64,000 bases of DNA, taken from positions 30,820-94,819 of the forward strand of contig JABDLC010000010.1 of assembly GCA_013001905.1 (NCBI GenBank). The letters run 5' to 3'. The DNA is from Gammaproteobacteria bacterium. Lineage in GTDB: Bacteria > Pseudomonadota > Gammaproteobacteria > Steroidobacterales > GCA-2729495. Every line of letters starts with the position of its first letter. Position 1 is the stretch's first letter. Of the stretch, positions 9,605 to 19,349 are shown in pieces. A program made the translations under genes and the position numbers. The notes beneath the pieces are model-generated. The model had not been told where the DNA came from, did no database searches, and worked only from the letters and a program-made list of their open reading frames with translations.

Positions 9605-10269
9605 AAGTCGCTCCATGACGATTTCTTGCGCCATTGTATCCGCGGCAGAATCAGGCCCAGCAACAGCCCGGCAACCAATACCGCACCGCCGATCAGAAAC
9701 CACTCGCGATTGGCGCGGCTGGCCAGTTGATTGTTCTCGATCTCGAGCGCTTCGATCTGCTGCTCGGCTTCCGCCACACGCTGCTTCAGCTGTGTGTTCT
9801 GCTGATCAACTTCAATGGTGCTGGATGACAGCCGGGTAATACGGTCGAGTTGCTGCTCCTGCGACGAATTCGCAGACTGCAGCTCGCCGACTTCGCGCTC
9901 CAGTGCACGGCGGCTCTTTTTAAGCTCGCTCAGTTCATTCGCGAGACGGGTGCGCTCGGCCTCACTGTCCTTCAGCTTACGCTCCAGATCGGGGAGTAGC
10001 AGCTGAGCGGTCGGCGAACGACGCAAATAACGGGTCAGCACCCAGCCTTCCGTGCCTGACGCGGTGCGGACCTTGGTGTAGCCGCTCTGCGCATCGATTT
10101 CCAGCACCTCAAGTCGGGTTCCGCTCTTGAGCTGTCGCACGATTCTTTCTTTCGTACTCGTGCCGGAACGCATCATTACCTCGAACTCATCGGTCACCCA
10201 GCGGTTTTCAGCGGCCACTACGCCGCTTCCGAAGATGAGAATTATCGGGATAAGTATGCGATAAACCAT
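9601..10269 (-). CDS. SH3-domain, coiled-coil membrane protein (YgiM/TIGR04211-like)
   Basis: The 222-residue product has a signal sequence ([20 protein letters not shown]), a bacterial SH3 domain near residues 25-85 ([19 protein letters not shown] ... GWVLTRYL), a coiled coil from about 95 to 190, and a C-terminal membrane segment near 192-212 followed by a basic tail. This is the architecture of E. coli YgiM, whose role is unclear but probably concerns the cell wall or envelope. It converges with ppsA, the two stop codons sharing CTAG. Confidence 0.85.
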   Translation of the reverse strand: MVYRILIPIILIFGSGVVAAENRWVTDEFEVMMRSGTSTKERIVRQLKSGTRLEVLEIDAQSGYTKVRTASGTEGWVLTRYLRRSPTAQLLLPDLERKLKDSEAERTRLANELSELKKSRRALEREVGELQSANSSQEQQLDRITRLSSSTIEVDQQNTQLKQRVAEAEQQIEALEIENNQLASRANREWFLIGGAVLVAGLLLGLILPRIQWRKKSSWSDF

Positions 10270-10392
10270 TGAATTAAAGCTCTTTTATGACTGCGAAAAT
10301 GGGCTGCAGCGCAGAAACCCTGTGCCTGAACCTCCCCGGCGACAGAATGTAACATACCTGCGCCGGAGGGCCGCAAACGCGATTACACCGGT

Positions 10393-10953
10393 TTAACTGC
10401 CCGAGTAGTCCGGGCGCAGCAAACCAGCGCGATAGTGCTGCAGTTCCGCGATCGAGTCGCGGATATCCGACAGCGCCAGGTGCGCGGAATCTTTGGCAAA
10501 ACCTGCGGCCACGCCGGGCGCCCAAAGGCTCGCGAGAATCTTCAGCGTGCTGACGTCGAGATTGCGGTAGTGAAAAAATGCCTCCAGTTGCGGCATCTCG
10601 CGGGCCATGAAGCGGCGATCCTGACAGATGCTGTTGCCGCACATCGGCGACGCGCCCGCTGCCACCAGATTCGTCAGAAACTCGAGTGTCATGCGTTCAG
10701 CGTCGGCTGCCGAATAGCTGCTGTTACGCACCCGGTCCACAAGGCCGGACGCCGTGTGTTGCCGGGTATTCCATTCGTCCATTCCAGCGATGACATCATC
10801 AGACTGATGAATCGCGATCACCGGACCCTCGGCCACTTCGTTCAGCTCTGCATCGGTCACGATCGTTGCGATCTCGATGATAGAATCGTTCATCGTGTCC
10901 AGACCTGTCATTTCGAGGTCTATCCAGATCAACCGGTTTGCTTCGACACTCAT
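10393..10953 (-). CDS. orn: oligoribonuclease
   Basis: 3'-to-5' exoribonuclease of the DEDD family that removes di- and short oligonucleotides, the last step of mRNA decay, and that clears pGpG from cyclic-di-GMP turnover. The 186-residue product starts [19 protein letters not shown], which includes the first DxE metal ligands, and carries the expected [12 protein letters not shown] segment and the C-terminal [12 protein letters not shown]sp motif. A longer frame to 10989 would run to the rsgA start and is not needed. It is divergent from rsgA by 35 bases, as in E. coli. Confidence 0.95.
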   Translation of the reverse strand: MSVEANRLIWIDLEMTGLDTMNDSIIEIATIVTDAELNEVAEGPVIAIHQSDDVIAGMDEWNTRQHTASGLVDRVRNSSYSAADAERMTLEFLTNLVAAGASPMCGNSICQDRRFMAREMPQLEAFFHYRNLDVSTLKILASLWAPGVAAGFAKDSAHLALSDIRDSIAELQHYRAGLLRPDYSGS

Positions 10954-10988
10954 GCTAATTTTTCCGTACATAGGCCCGCTGACTTTCA

Positions 10989-11888
10989 ATGAGTCATTCT
11001 AACATCGCAACGGTTATTGCCAGCTATGGCCAGCGCGGAATACTTCTTCATGACGGCCAAGAGTTGCGCTACATCCGCAAGGGCCGACAGCTAAGGCCCG
11101 TTTGCGGCGACCGGGTCAGGTGGGAGGCCAGCGGCACACCGGACGAAGTGCTCGTCACGGCGATACAGGAACGCGAGAATCAGCTGCAACGACCTGATAC
11201 GCGCGGAAAAACTGAGACACTGGCCGCCAACCTCGCGACTCTGGCCATCGTCATTGCGGCAGAACCCAAACCCGACTTCTATATTGCGGACCGGTTTATC
11301 TGCGCCGCTGAACTGATGGGCGCCAGTCCGCTCGTCGTCTGGAACAAGGCTGATCTCGCAGCAAACGACCCCGATGCGCTTTCCGCATATGAGAGCCTCG
11401 CTTACCCTGTCATTCGCACGTCGGCGACACACGGCAACGGCATCGCCGAACTGGAGGCATTACTAAGCGACGGATTCGGCATGCTGGTGGGCCAGTCAGG
11501 CGTCGGCAAATCTTCACTGATTAATTGCCTGATCGCGGACGCGGATATTGCCACCGGCGAGCTAAGCCAGGCCACCGGTGAAGGGCGTCACACCACAACG
11601 GCATCTATGGCCCACCGACTGCGCTCTGGCGGCATGCTGATCGACTCACCGGGCATTCGTGATTTCGCACCCGTCGTGAACGAGAGCGCCGAAATACAGA
11701 ACGGCTTTCGCGAAGTCGTGGCGGCGGCGGAGAATTGTCGCTTTGCCAACTGCTCACACCTGCGCGAGCCCGGCTGCGCGGTTCGCGATGCGGTCGACTC
11801 CGGCGACATTACAGAGCGCCGTTACGAGAGCTACCGCCGAATGTGTAATTTGAGCGCACAGCTGGCCGACAAGCTGAAGCCCGGCTAG
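10989..11888 (+). CDS. rsgA: ribosome small-subunit-dependent GTPase A
   Basis: Circularly permuted GTPase acting late in 30S assembly. The 299-residue protein has an N-terminal OB fold, then the GTPase motifs in permuted order: G4 NKAD (about residue 118), G1 [10 protein letters not shown] (about 168), and G3 DSPGI (about 219). A C-terminal zinc site follows with Cys and His in [14 protein letters not shown]. Length is near the low end of the family because the N-terminal extension is short. It is divergent from orn. Confidence 0.95.
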   Translation: MSHSNIATVIASYGQRGILLHDGQELRYIRKGRQLRPVCGDRVRWEASGTPDEVLVTAIQERENQLQRPDTRGKTETLAANLATLAIVIAAEPKPDFYIADRFICAAELMGASPLVVWNKADLAANDPDALSAYESLAYPVIRTSATHGNGIAELEALLSDGFGMLVGQSGVGKSSLINCLIADADIATGELSQATGEGRHTTTASMAHRLRSGGMLIDSPGIRDFAPVVNESAEIQNGFREVVAAAENCRFANCSHLREPGCAVRDAVDSGDITERRYESYRRMCNLSAQLADKLKPG

Positions 11889-11918
11889 CCATGAACGGCG
11901 GGCTACTATCGCCGCTGC

Positions 11919-12524
11919 TCAGTCCGAAGCGATACCCAGACGGCCGGCGATTGCGCGCGAGAGCGTGCTGCGATCAACATATTCGAGCTCACCGCCGATC
12001 GGTACACCATGCGCAATGCGGCTGACGGCAACGTTCTGCTCTTTCGCCAGCGTCGCCAGATAGCCCGCGGTCGCTTCACCCTCGACCGTCGAACTCGTTG
12101 CAAGAATGACTTCGCTGACTTCACCTTCAGATAGCCGCGCCTCGAAACGCTCGAGGCCCAGCTCACCCGGGCCGATGCCGTCGAGCGGCGACAGCCGCCC
12201 GTGCAGCACGAAGTAGAGGCCGCGAAAAACACCGGATTCTTCGATGGCGATGACATCGGCGGGGGATTCCACAACACAGATCATCGCAACGTCACGATTG
12301 CTCGCGGTGCAAAGCCGGCAGAGAGGCTCTTCGGACAACATCCTGCAGCGCTCACATTCGCCGATATGCTCAATGGCCTCCTGCAGCGCAACTGACAGCT
12401 CGCGCGCACCTTCACGGTCACGCTGCAACAGATAAAAGGCCATGCGCTGCGCGGTACGGGAACCCACACCCGGGAGACACTGCAGCGCCTGAAGCAGCTG
12501 CTGCAATAAAGGAGAATAGGCCAC
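11919..12524 (-). CDS. recR: recombination mediator protein RecR
   Basis: Works with RecO and RecF to load RecA at gaps. The 201-residue protein has an N-terminal helix-hairpin-helix (LPGVGSRTAQRMAFYLL), a four-Cys zinc finger (CERCRMLSEEPLCRLC, near residues 57-72), and a Toprim domain containing VVESPADVIAIE. The start is GTG at 12524 (reading MAYSPLLQQL). It is the last gene of a dnaX-ybaB-recR group, 16 bases after ybaB. Confidence 0.95.
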   Translation of the reverse strand: MAYSPLLQQLLQALQCLPGVGSRTAQRMAFYLLQRDREGARELSVALQEAIEHIGECERCRMLSEEPLCRLCTASNRDVAMICVVESPADVIAIEESGVFRGLYFVLHGRLSPLDGIGPGELGLERFEARLSEGEVSEVILATSSTVEGEATAGYLATLAKEQNVAVSRIAHGVPIGGELEYVDRSTLSRAIAGRLGIASD

Positions 12525-12540
12525 TGTCGTTAATACACAG

Positions 12541-12864
12541 TCAGAACGGCATCTTGAAACCGGGCGGCAGGCCCATGCCTGCCGTCATCCCGGAATACTT
12601 GTCCTGCACCGTCTTTTCAACTTTACGCAGAGCATCATTGAACGCGGCCGCAATGATGTCTTCCAGCATATCTTTGTCTTCACCGACAAGACTGTCGTCG
12701 ATAGTTATACCGCGCACTTCATGGCGACAGGTCATCGTCAGGCGCACCAGACCGCCACCCGCTTCTCCCTGCACTTCCAGGCTGCCGAGTTCTTCCTGCG
12801 CCTGCTGCATATCCTCCTGCATCTTCTGCGCCTGTTTCATCAGGTTGCCTAACGGGTTCTTCAT
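12541..12864 (-). CDS. ybaB: YbaB/EbfC nucleoid-associated protein
   Basis: Small DNA-binding protein of 107 residues in the YbaB/EbfC family, forming a tweezer-like dimer. Visible features are the N-terminal amphipathic helix rich in Gln/Met/Glu ([20 protein letters not shown]), the conserved [15 protein letters not shown] beta segment, and the C-terminal [11 protein letters not shown] tail. It sits between dnaX and recR, its universal position in Proteobacteria. Confidence 0.95.
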   Translation of the reverse strand: MKNPLGNLMKQAQKMQEDMQQAQEELGSLEVQGEAGGGLVRLTMTCRHEVRGITIDDSLVGEDKDMLEDIIAAAFNDALRKVEKTVQDKYSGMTAGMGLPPGFKMPF

Positions 12865-12893
12865 GCTGTTATGGTTCTCCTTGGGATTCGCCT

Positions 12894-14489
12894 TCAGTGC
12901 CTGCGTGAGGTGTCGCGCGGACTCACCGAACCATCGATGATGGTCGCATCGAACTCGTCTATGAGCGCCTGTACATTCGGGTCACCTGCAATAGTCGCCT
13001 GCGCAGAGGTCTGCGCTTCGTCGCGCCCTTGCAGGTCAGCTTCAGCAGCACTGCCGACTTCACCGTCGCACTTCACGAAGCGGACACGGCATGAACCGCC
13101 GAAATGCTGCTGAAGTTGTGCCACCAGTGCCTGTTCCTGACTCTCTGTGAGCAGGTAATGACCGGTCGCGCCTACGTGCAGTTGCAACTCTGTTGTAGTC
13201 CGGGCGCCGATGACGCAATTGCGCGCCAGCTCGAGCGTAACGCCCGATAAACTCAGCCCGGAGACGATGCCGTCCCAGCTTTCTTCTGCCGCGACAGTGC
13301 CCTGCGCCGCTGCCTGCGGGCCGGCGCCGCGCTGACCTCCGGTGCTCTGATCCGAACCTGCCTGCTGCTGCCCTCCGCTCACAGGGCCGCTGTTCGATGC
13401 CAGATCGCCCTGTCGAAAGGCCAGCATACGCAGCATCGTCATCTCAAAGCCGATGCGCGGATCAGGCGCCAGTGCGATATCACGTCGCCCGGTGATAGCA
13501 ATCTGGTAAAACAGCTGCGCTGTCTCAGCGTCGATCTGCGCAGCGAGTTCGTCGACCAGCGCCACGTCTGCATCCTCGTCCAGCGCATCCGCTCCCGCAA
13601 GTTGCACGACGGCGATTTGTTGCAGCAACGCCGCAAAATCATTCAGCACAGAACCGTAATCCGGTACCTGCTCATGCAACTGCTGTATTTGCTTCATCAA
13701 CGCCGCAGCATCACTCGCGATCAGCGCCTGCATGATTTCTCGCAGATGCCGCGTGTCCATGCTGCCGAGCATCTCGGCAACGTCCGAGTCTTGCAGCGAG
13801 CCGCCGCCGAAGACGAGCGCCTGGTCCAGCAGACTCAACCCGTCGCGCATACTGCCCGCCGCCGCACGCGCAACCCTGTTCAGCGCTGACGCCTCGGCGT
13901 TGATCTTGTCTTGCTCACAGATATAGCTCATGCGCTCCTGTATCAAAGCCGTCGGCAGGCGTTTCAGATTGAACTGCAGGCAGCGCGACAACACCGTAAC
14001 CGGCAACCGCTGGGGGTCGGTCGTTGCCAGCAGAAACTTTACATGGGGCGGCGGCTCTTCCAGTGTTTTAAGCAGCGCATTGAACGACGCGGTCGATAGC
14101 ATGTGGACCTCGTCGATGAGATAGATTTTGCAGCGCCCCGCCGTTGGCGTGTACTGGACGTTTTCCAGCAATTCCCGGGTCTGATCAACTTTGGTGCGTG
14201 ATGCAGCATCGACCTCAAGCAAATCAACGAACCGGCCCTCGTCTATACCCTCACAAGCCGCGCACGCGCCGCAGGGCTCCCCGGTGCTGTTTTGTTCGCA
14301 GTTGAGCGCTTTCGCGAGTATGCGGGCGATAGTGGTCTTGCCAACACCACGGGTTCCGGCAAACAGGAACGCATGGTGCACACGGCCGCTCTCCAGGGCG
14401 TTCAGGAGAGCCCGCACCACATGGTCCTGGCCGGCAACATCACTGAAAAACTTGGGTCGCCACTTGCGGGCGAGTGCGAGATAACTCAT
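12894..14489 (-). CDS. dnaX: DNA polymerase III subunits gamma and tau
   Basis: Clamp-loader ATPase that organises the replisome. The 531-residue protein has the Walker [19 protein letters not shown], a zinc module with CGACAACE, the Walker B LIDEVHML, and the sensor-1 [15 protein letters not shown] region. The C-terminal third holds a Gly/Gln-rich linker (near residues 365-400) followed by a tau-type domain. I looked for the E. coli-type A AAA AAG slippery heptamer and did not find it, so a frameshifted gamma form of that type is not supported. The SRP RNA gene lies upstream on the same strand. Confidence 0.95.
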   Translation of the reverse strand: MSYLALARKWRPKFFSDVAGQDHVVRALLNALESGRVHHAFLFAGTRGVGKTTIARILAKALNCEQNSTGEPCGACAACEGIDEGRFVDLLEVDAASRTKVDQTRELLENVQYTPTAGRCKIYLIDEVHMLSTASFNALLKTLEEPPPHVKFLLATTDPQRLPVTVLSRCLQFNLKRLPTALIQERMSYICEQDKINAEASALNRVARAAAGSMRDGLSLLDQALVFGGGSLQDSDVAEMLGSMDTRHLREIMQALIASDAAALMKQIQQLHEQVPDYGSVLNDFAALLQQIAVVQLAGADALDEDADVALVDELAAQIDAETAQLFYQIAITGRRDIALAPDPRIGFEMTMLRMLAFRQGDLASNSGPVSGGQQQAGSDQSTGGQRGAGPQAAAQGTVAAEESWDGIVSGLSLSGVTLELARNCVIGARTTTELQLHVGATGHYLLTESQEQALVAQLQQHFGGSCRVRFVKCDGEVGSAAEADLQGRDEAQTSAQATIAGDPNVQALIDEFDATIIDGSVSPRDTSRRH

Positions 14490-14548
14490 GGGCGCCTGAT
14501 TCTGATCCGTCTCACTCGAGACGTTTGCTTATGGGGCATATTGTAAAA

Positions 14549-14644
14549 GGCCCACGCCAGCCACACCCCGGCGCCCGGCATCACCGCTACCGCTGCTCCC
14601 TTCCGGGCCTGACGGAGTTCACGGCTGGCCGTCGCGAGGGGACC
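14549..14644 (-). ncRNA. ffs: 4.5S signal recognition particle RNA
   Basis: Read on the minus strand, the sequence contains the conserved SRP domain IV hairpin: CAGGCCCGGAAGGGAGCAGC, with the GGAA tetraloop and the asymmetric internal loop that binds Ffh. The outer stem pairs 5' GCCAGCC with 3' GGCTGGC, and the terminal GGTCC pairs with GGGCC; a T4 run (14545-14548) follows the 3' end. Its place just upstream of dnaX is the usual one in gammaproteobacteria. Ends are set from the stem and may differ by a few bases. Confidence 0.93.
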
Positions 14645-14661
14645 GGCGCAGACCCGAATGA

Positions 14662-14690
14662 ATGCTATGCGCTGGGGCGTCTGCGGGCAA
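14662..14690 (-). promoter_or_regulatory. candidate sigma-70 promoter for ffs
   Basis: On the minus strand TTGCCC (14685-14690) and TAGCAT (14662-14667) are separated by 17 bases. The -10 ends 17 bases before the mature RNA, so the transcript would carry a short 5' leader that is trimmed, as happens with E. coli 4.5S RNA. Motif evidence only. Confidence 0.45.
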
Positions 14691-14841
14691 GCTGAAACGG
14701 TGTTGTGTGGCCTGATACCGGCTGCTTTTGCAAAAAAACTGCTAGTCTGCAAGCATTCCGAGCCAGTGCGGCTCAGTAACACACAACAAGGATCCGGCCC
14801 GCCACGGGCTCACGCGCAATCATTTTGCCGTTTACCGGTAC

Positions 14842-15876
14842 ATGGACGAACCTGCTAACAATTCGCTAACTGGCAAAGCCTGTCTGACATTTGCGCTCGC
14901 CGTGATGGCGGGCGCCGCGCTGGCCTGGGCCATTTCGCCCGCGCTGTTCCGGGCGCTGCCAGCGGACACCAGCCGTATTCCGATACTGCTGGATACGATG
15001 CGCGATCTGACGCGGACACCGAAAATCATACTTTTTGGCTCCAGTGTGGGCATGGCGGGCATCGACACGGCCCGAATTACAAAGCAGCTACCGGGGCAAC
15101 CACTAGCCTACAACCTGTCGTCTTCGGGTCAGGCGTTAGTGGAAGCCTATCTGTATTACCAGGAAGTTCCGGACAGCGTTGATATCGTCATTCAGATGGT
15201 CAGCGCCAAGAGCCTTGAGCGCGAGGGCGCGATAAACGAGCAGAAATACAATGCTGTTTACATGTACGGCTACCGGCCAAACGAGCAAACCCAGCAGGTG
15301 CTGAGGACGGTCTTCCCGACCGATATGGGCGAATTGTTGGCCAAATCCGATTTGCAGCAGCGATTCGATTCGCGCTGGGTGGTGCGGCAGATGGCAGATC
15401 GCTTTGCCCGCAGTATTTTTCGCAAGGACCTCACCCTGGATCGCAGCACCAACGACTTATTTTTTCCCAGTTCGTACAGTCGGCGACTCCCTGAAGAACA
15501 ATACCGGATCGCACTGCAGAATGAATTCAGAGAAATAACTAACGGCGGTTACTGGCCACAGGAATCCAAACTGGATCTGCTGCAACAGATAGCGGCTGAC
15601 ATGAATGCAAATGGTAAGGAATTGGTATTGTTAGCCGAACCGATCAATCCGGAACTCGCTGCCAATCATGGCGAACGCTACTTGCGGGGATATGGGGAAA
15701 TGCTGCGCGAATTCGCCGCGCGGAATGACGTCATTCTTCTCGACGGGCGTCGTCAGGTCGCCGAACAAGACTTTGTAGACGCCGTACATCCGACTCCCGA
15801 GGGTGCCGCCAAATTTTCGGAATGGCTGGCCGATGAATTACTGCGGCTGCGGGACAACGGTGAGCTGAACTTCTGA
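14842..15876 (+). CDS. membrane-anchored SGNH-like acyl-transfer partner protein
   Basis: This 344-residue protein has one N-terminal membrane segment (about residues 14-34) followed by an extracytoplasmic SGNH-hydrolase-like domain. Visible signatures are the block I Ser in ILFGSSVGMAGID (near residue 66) and the block V catalytic pair in DAVHPTPEG (near 313). Proteins of this type (AlgX/AlgJ/DltD-like) transfer acyl groups delivered by an MBOAT protein onto a polysaccharide or other envelope acceptor, and the next gene, one base downstream, is an MBOAT. No exopolysaccharide synthesis genes lie nearby, so the acceptor is unknown. The ATG at 14842 lacks a good ribosome site. Confidence 0.7.
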   Translation: MDEPANNSLTGKACLTFALAVMAGAALAWAISPALFRALPADTSRIPILLDTMRDLTRTPKIILFGSSVGMAGIDTARITKQLPGQPLAYNLSSSGQALVEAYLYYQEVPDSVDIVIQMVSAKSLEREGAINEQKYNAVYMYGYRPNEQTQQVLRTVFPTDMGELLAKSDLQQRFDSRWVVRQMADRFARSIFRKDLTLDRSTNDLFFPSSYSRRLPEEQYRIALQNEFREITNGGYWPQESKLDLLQQIAADMNANGKELVLLAEPINPELAANHGERYLRGYGEMLREFAARNDVILLDGRRQVAEQDFVDAVHPTPEGAAKFSEWLADELLRLRDNGELNF

Positions 15877-15877
15877 C

Positions 15878-17302
15878 ATGCTGTTTTACTCGCCTGAATT
15901 CCTGATTTTTTCAATCGCGCTACTGGGTCTTCTTGGTGTGGTGCACCGCGACGAGCCACGCAAACTGATCCTGCTGCTGGCCAGCTACCTCTTTTATATG
16001 TGGTGGAACCCGGCTTTTATTCTGCTCATCATTTTCTCAACGGTTGTCGACTACATCGTTGGGGGGCGCATGGCCGATGAGGAAAATCAGACGCGACGCC
16101 GGGCTCTTCTCATCATCAGCATGTGCTCCAACCTGGGGCTGCTGTTCTTCTTCAAATACTTCGGCCTGTTTACTGACAGCCTGCTGGGGCTGATGCGGAT
16201 GCTCGGCAGTGAACCTTCCTGGGTCACACTGAATATCACGCTGCCCGTGGGCATCTCGTTCTACACGTTCCAGACGATGAGCTACACGATCGATATCTAT
16301 CGCCGAAAAATTCCGGCGACCCGGTCACCGCTTGATTTCGCGCTGTTCGTCGCATTCTTCCCGCAGCTGGTTGCCGGCCCTATCGTCCGCGCATCGGTCT
16401 TCCTGCCGCAACTGACCCGCAAAGTCGCACTCCGCTGCGATCAGGAGACCGTATTCCTGCTGCTGCGCGGATTTGCCAAAAAAGTACTGGTGGCGGACAA
16501 CATTGGGGTCATGGTCGATGCGGTCTTCGCGGCGCCCGACGCATGGCCGAGCATCATCATCTGGATCGCGACGATTGGGTTCGCGATTCAGATTTACTGC
16601 GACTTTTCGGGCTATTCCGACATCGCGATTGCCATCGCGCGCATTCTCGGCTTCGACCTGCCGCGCAACTTTGATCACCCTTACATCGCTCGCAACCCCT
16701 CCGATTTCTGGCAACGCTGGCACATCAGCCTGTCGTCGTGGTTGCGTGACTATCTTTATATATCGCTGGGTGGCAATCGAAACGGCCCGTTGCAGACATA
16801 CCGCAATCTGATGCTCACGATGCTGCTCGGCGGCCTGTGGCATGGCGCAAGCTGGAACTTCGTACTTTGGGGTTTTCTGCACGGCGCAATACTGGTCGGG
16901 CATCGGCTTTATACCCGCGGCAACACGCGCGAGGTCAATACGCACCCGCTGGTAACGATGCTGTCCGTCATGGCAATGCAGTACTGCGTGCTGATTACCT
17001 GGATATCGTTCCGACTGACCGATTTCGATTCGATGCTGGTTGCGATGAAAAAGTTTGTGCTGTTTGATTTCGACTTTTCTATTGCGGGCATCGGTCTCGG
17101 CAATCTATCGCTGTTCAGCACGCTGTTAATTATGCTGGCCTTCGTAATGCTGCAGGCATTCTCGGTGCGGGTCGGTCACATCCATTATTACCTGGGACGC
17201 ATCAGTACACCCTCGGCTTTGGCGCTCTGCGCTCTATTCGGGTTCGTCGCGTTTTTCTTCTGGCCGCTGAGTCAGGCGCCCTTCATTTACTTCCAATTCT
17301 GA
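15878..17302 (+). CDS. MBOAT family membrane O-acyltransferase (AlgI-like)
   Basis: Polytopic inner-membrane protein of 474 residues with about ten hydrophobic segments. The MBOAT signatures are visible: the FWQRWHISLSSWLRDYLY segment (near residue 270-288) and the catalytic-His motif GLWHGASWNFVLWGFLHG (near 315-332), plus VGISFYTFQTMSYTIDIYR and FFPQLVAGPIVR, all typical of AlgI/PatA-type acyltransferases. It would move an acyl group, usually acetyl, across the membrane for the SGNH partner encoded directly upstream. It resembles the second MBOAT of the window at 58999-60450. Confidence 0.9.
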   Translation: MLFYSPEFLIFSIALLGLLGVVHRDEPRKLILLLASYLFYMWWNPAFILLIIFSTVVDYIVGGRMADEENQTRRRALLIISMCSNLGLLFFFKYFGLFTDSLLGLMRMLGSEPSWVTLNITLPVGISFYTFQTMSYTIDIYRRKIPATRSPLDFALFVAFFPQLVAGPIVRASVFLPQLTRKVALRCDQETVFLLLRGFAKKVLVADNIGVMVDAVFAAPDAWPSIIIWIATIGFAIQIYCDFSGYSDIAIAIARILGFDLPRNFDHPYIARNPSDFWQRWHISLSSWLRDYLYISLGGNRNGPLQTYRNLMLTMLLGGLWHGASWNFVLWGFLHGAILVGHRLYTRGNTREVNTHPLVTMLSVMAMQYCVLITWISFRLTDFDSMLVAMKKFVLFDFDFSIAGIGLGNLSLFSTLLIMLAFVMLQAFSVRVGHIHYYLGRISTPSALALCALFGFVAFFFWPLSQAPFIYFQF

Positions 17303-17352
17303 ACCGGCGGGCGACCTGCTGGCCGGGCTCATCGACGGCACAGAACAAAGAA

Positions 17353-17443
17353 TGGCGGAGAGAGAGGGATTCGAACCCTCGATACGCTATTAACGTATAC
17401 ACGAATTCCAATCGTGCGCTTTCGACCACTCAGCCACCTCTCC
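17353..17443 (-). tRNA. tRNA-Ser (anticodon GGA)
   Basis: Read on the minus strand, the 91-nt gene has acceptor stem GGAGAGG, the D-arm TGGCTGAGTGGTCGAAAGC, anticodon stem CACGA/TCGTG with loop TTGGAAT (GGA at 17407-17409), a long class II variable arm, the T-arm GGTTCGAATCC, discriminator G and an encoded CCA. The long variable arm and G73 are serine identity features. It lies between the MBOAT gene and the dapA lipoprotein gene. Confidence 0.96.
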
Positions 17444-17513
17444 GTGGAACGGCCGTACTTAAGGGCTGCGAAGGTTAGCGCAGGCAAGGGCGTCTATCAA
17501 ACGCCGTGTATCA

Positions 17514-17777
17514 TCAGTTAGGGCGATACTCCGGCGGCTCGATCAGGCACGGCGACTCTGCAGGCGTCGCGGTGGTGTTGGTCGGCCCCTCAGGGATCGG
17601 CAACCAGGCGTCATCAGGCAACGCTTCAAGATCATCCGGCACCTGCGCGCGCTCACCCGCGCGCGCCTGCTGGTACTCACGAAGCTCACGACACTTATCA
17701 AGCTCCGTCTTGAAGATGCCGCAGGACGTCTGCAACAACGTCATGCACAAAATAAGTAGCAGCCCGAAATAACGCAT
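17514..17777 (-). CDS. small lipoprotein in the BamC position
   Basis: An 87-residue predicted lipoprotein with a type II signal peptide and the lipobox LQTSCG (Cys 19). The mature part is short and Pro/Glu/Ala-rich, with EYQQARAG and DAWLPIPEG. Its ATG overlaps the dapA stop codon by one base (TAATG), so it is translationally coupled. In E. coli the gene after dapA is bamC, and this mature peptide resembles the unstructured N-terminal part of BamC that contacts BamD; both BamC folded domains are absent. A reduced BamC is therefore possible but unproven. Confidence 0.65.
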   Translation of the reverse strand: MRYFGLLLILCMTLLQTSCGIFKTELDKCRELREYQQARAGERAQVPDDLEALPDDAWLPIPEGPTNTTATPAESPCLIEPPEYRPN

Positions 17778-18670
17778 TAGCCGATCACTCCTGCATGACG
17801 CAGCGCTGCTGCAACAGTGGGCTGGTTAGCCGCCGACAATGGCAGCAACGGCAGGCGTATACCGCCCTCGATCAGCCCCATCTGCTGCAGGCACCATTTG
17901 ACCGGAATCGGATTGGATTCGACAAACAAATCTCTGTGCAAAGCTTCCAGCGGCGCATCCAGCCCTGCTGCCAGATCCGTATCACCTGCGAGCGCAGCTT
18001 TGCACATGGCAGCCATTGCCGCCGGCGCAACATTGGCGGTTACAGACACTACGCCCTGCCCCCCTGCCAGCATAAATTCACGCGCGGTTGCATCGTCACC
18101 ACTATACAACGCGAACCCGGCGCCGCAGAGTTCCCGCAGTGAGGCCACCCGGCTGACATCTCCGGTCGCCTCCTTAATGCTGAAAATATTGGGATGCGTC
18201 GCCAGCCTCGCAACCGTCTCGGGCTGCATATCTACAGCGGTGCGGCCGGGGACGTTATACAGCATCACCGGTTTGCTGACCGCATCGGCAACGGCAGTAA
18301 AATGCGCAACCAGCCCGTCAGGGGTCGGCTTGTTGTAGTACGGCGTGACCACAAGAAATCCATCCACCGCATGCCCGTCTGCATTTAGCCCGTCAACTTC
18401 ATGCGACAAATCGACTGTTTGCGACGTTGAGTTGGAGCCGGTTCCGGCGATCACCGGAATCCGGCCGGCGACCGTGCGCACGGCAGCAGCGATCACCTCA
18501 ATATGCTCGGATTTCTGCAGAGTGGCGGATTCACCGGTGGTGCCCGTGACGACGAGCGCGTCAGTGCCGGCATCGATGTGAAATTCGATCAGCTGTTCAA
18601 ACGCCGCAAAGTCCACGGCTCCGTCGGGAGACATGGGCGTCACAATGGCGACTGAACTTCCTGAAAACAT
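17777..18670 (-). CDS. dapA: 4-hydroxy-tetrahydrodipicolinate synthase
   Basis: Condenses pyruvate with aspartate semialdehyde, the first committed step of lysine and diaminopimelate synthesis. The 297-residue TIM-barrel protein has the conserved GTTGESATL (Thr pair), the Tyr in VTPYYNKPT (near residue 133), the RTAVD segment and the Schiff-base Lys in [10 protein letters not shown] (near 161). Length is typical. It is divergent from gcvR, the same arrangement as in E. coli, and is followed by the small lipoprotein gene. Confidence 0.96.
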   Translation of the reverse strand: MFSGSSVAIVTPMSPDGAVDFAAFEQLIEFHIDAGTDALVVTGTTGESATLQKSEHIEVIAAAVRTVAGRIPVIAGTGSNSTSQTVDLSHEVDGLNADGHAVDGFLVVTPYYNKPTPDGLVAHFTAVADAVSKPVMLYNVPGRTAVDMQPETVARLATHPNIFSIKEATGDVSRVASLRELCGAGFALYSGDDATAREFMLAGGQGVVSVTANVAPAAMAAMCKAALAGDTDLAAGLDAPLEALHRDLFVESNPIPVKWCLQQMGLIEGGIRLPLLPLSAANQPTVAAALRHAGVIG

Positions 18671-18807
18671 AATATCTGCCTGACTGTCAGACCGGCGATG
18701 GTACGTGCGGCCAGCAGTGCACGCAAGCAGCCCGGACGCTTGATGCGGGCCAAATACACAGTAAACTGCCCCGTACTTTCGTCGCGCACTTTGTCGATAC
18801 CTAAAAC

Positions 18808-19338
18808 ATGGAAAAACTTCTCGCAGTCACCGTCATCGGCCCGGATCGCACCGGGCTCGTGCGCGATGTCACCAAGTCGATCAGCGCTGCCGGCGGCAGC
18901 ATCATGCAGAGCCGCATGACCACTCTCGGTCGGGAGTTCGCCATGGTAGCGCTGGTTGCCGCAAACTGGCACGCCATCAAAAAGGTCGAGGATGCGCTCG
19001 ACGAGCTGGCCGCCAGCTCTGAGCTCACGATCAGCTACAAGACGACGGAGGAACGACAGGGTCAGTCACCTGCCGCACCCTACAATGTCGATATCGTGGC
19101 AATGGATCAGGAAGGCATCGTCGCCGGGCTGGCGAGTTTTTTTGCCAGCCGCGAGATAGAAATCGCTGACTTGAACACTCGCCGCTATAACGCCGCACAT
19201 ACGGGAGCCGCGATGTTTGCGGTGCAGATAGCGATCAGCGTCCCTGCGAGCTCGCATCTGGCAACCCTGCGTGACGAGTTGCACGAATACTGCGAGCAAC
19301 AGAACCTCGATGCGATTATCGAGCCCATTCAGCGCTAA
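18808..19338 (+). CDS. gcvR: glycine cleavage system repressor-like ACT protein
   Basis: The 176-residue protein has two ACT domains: an N-terminal one starting [19 protein letters not shown] and a second near residues 95-170 starting [19 protein letters not shown]. This is the architecture of GcvR, which in E. coli binds glycine and antagonises GcvA. The gcvR-bcp order beside divergent dapA is conserved in gammaproteobacteria and supports the name. No gcv target genes are in the window, so its target here is inferred. Confidence 0.88.
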   Translation: MEKLLAVTVIGPDRTGLVRDVTKSISAAGGSIMQSRMTTLGREFAMVALVAANWHAIKKVEDALDELAASSELTISYKTTEERQGQSPAAPYNVDIVAMDQEGIVAGLASFFASREIEIADLNTRRYNAAHTGAAMFAVQIAISVPASSHLATLRDELHEYCEQQNLDAIIEPIQR

Positions 19339-19349
19339 CGAGAACGCTC

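Noticed and set aside
10270..10392. Long-loop inverted repeat between orn and the SH3 protein gene
   Set aside because: The arms (CTCCGGCG and CGCCGGGGAG on the minus strand) are separated by a loop of about 20 bases and no U-run follows; not convincing as a terminator.
12894..14489. Programmed frameshift in dnaX
   Set aside because: The E. coli-type A AAA AAG heptamer is not present in the gene on the coding strand.
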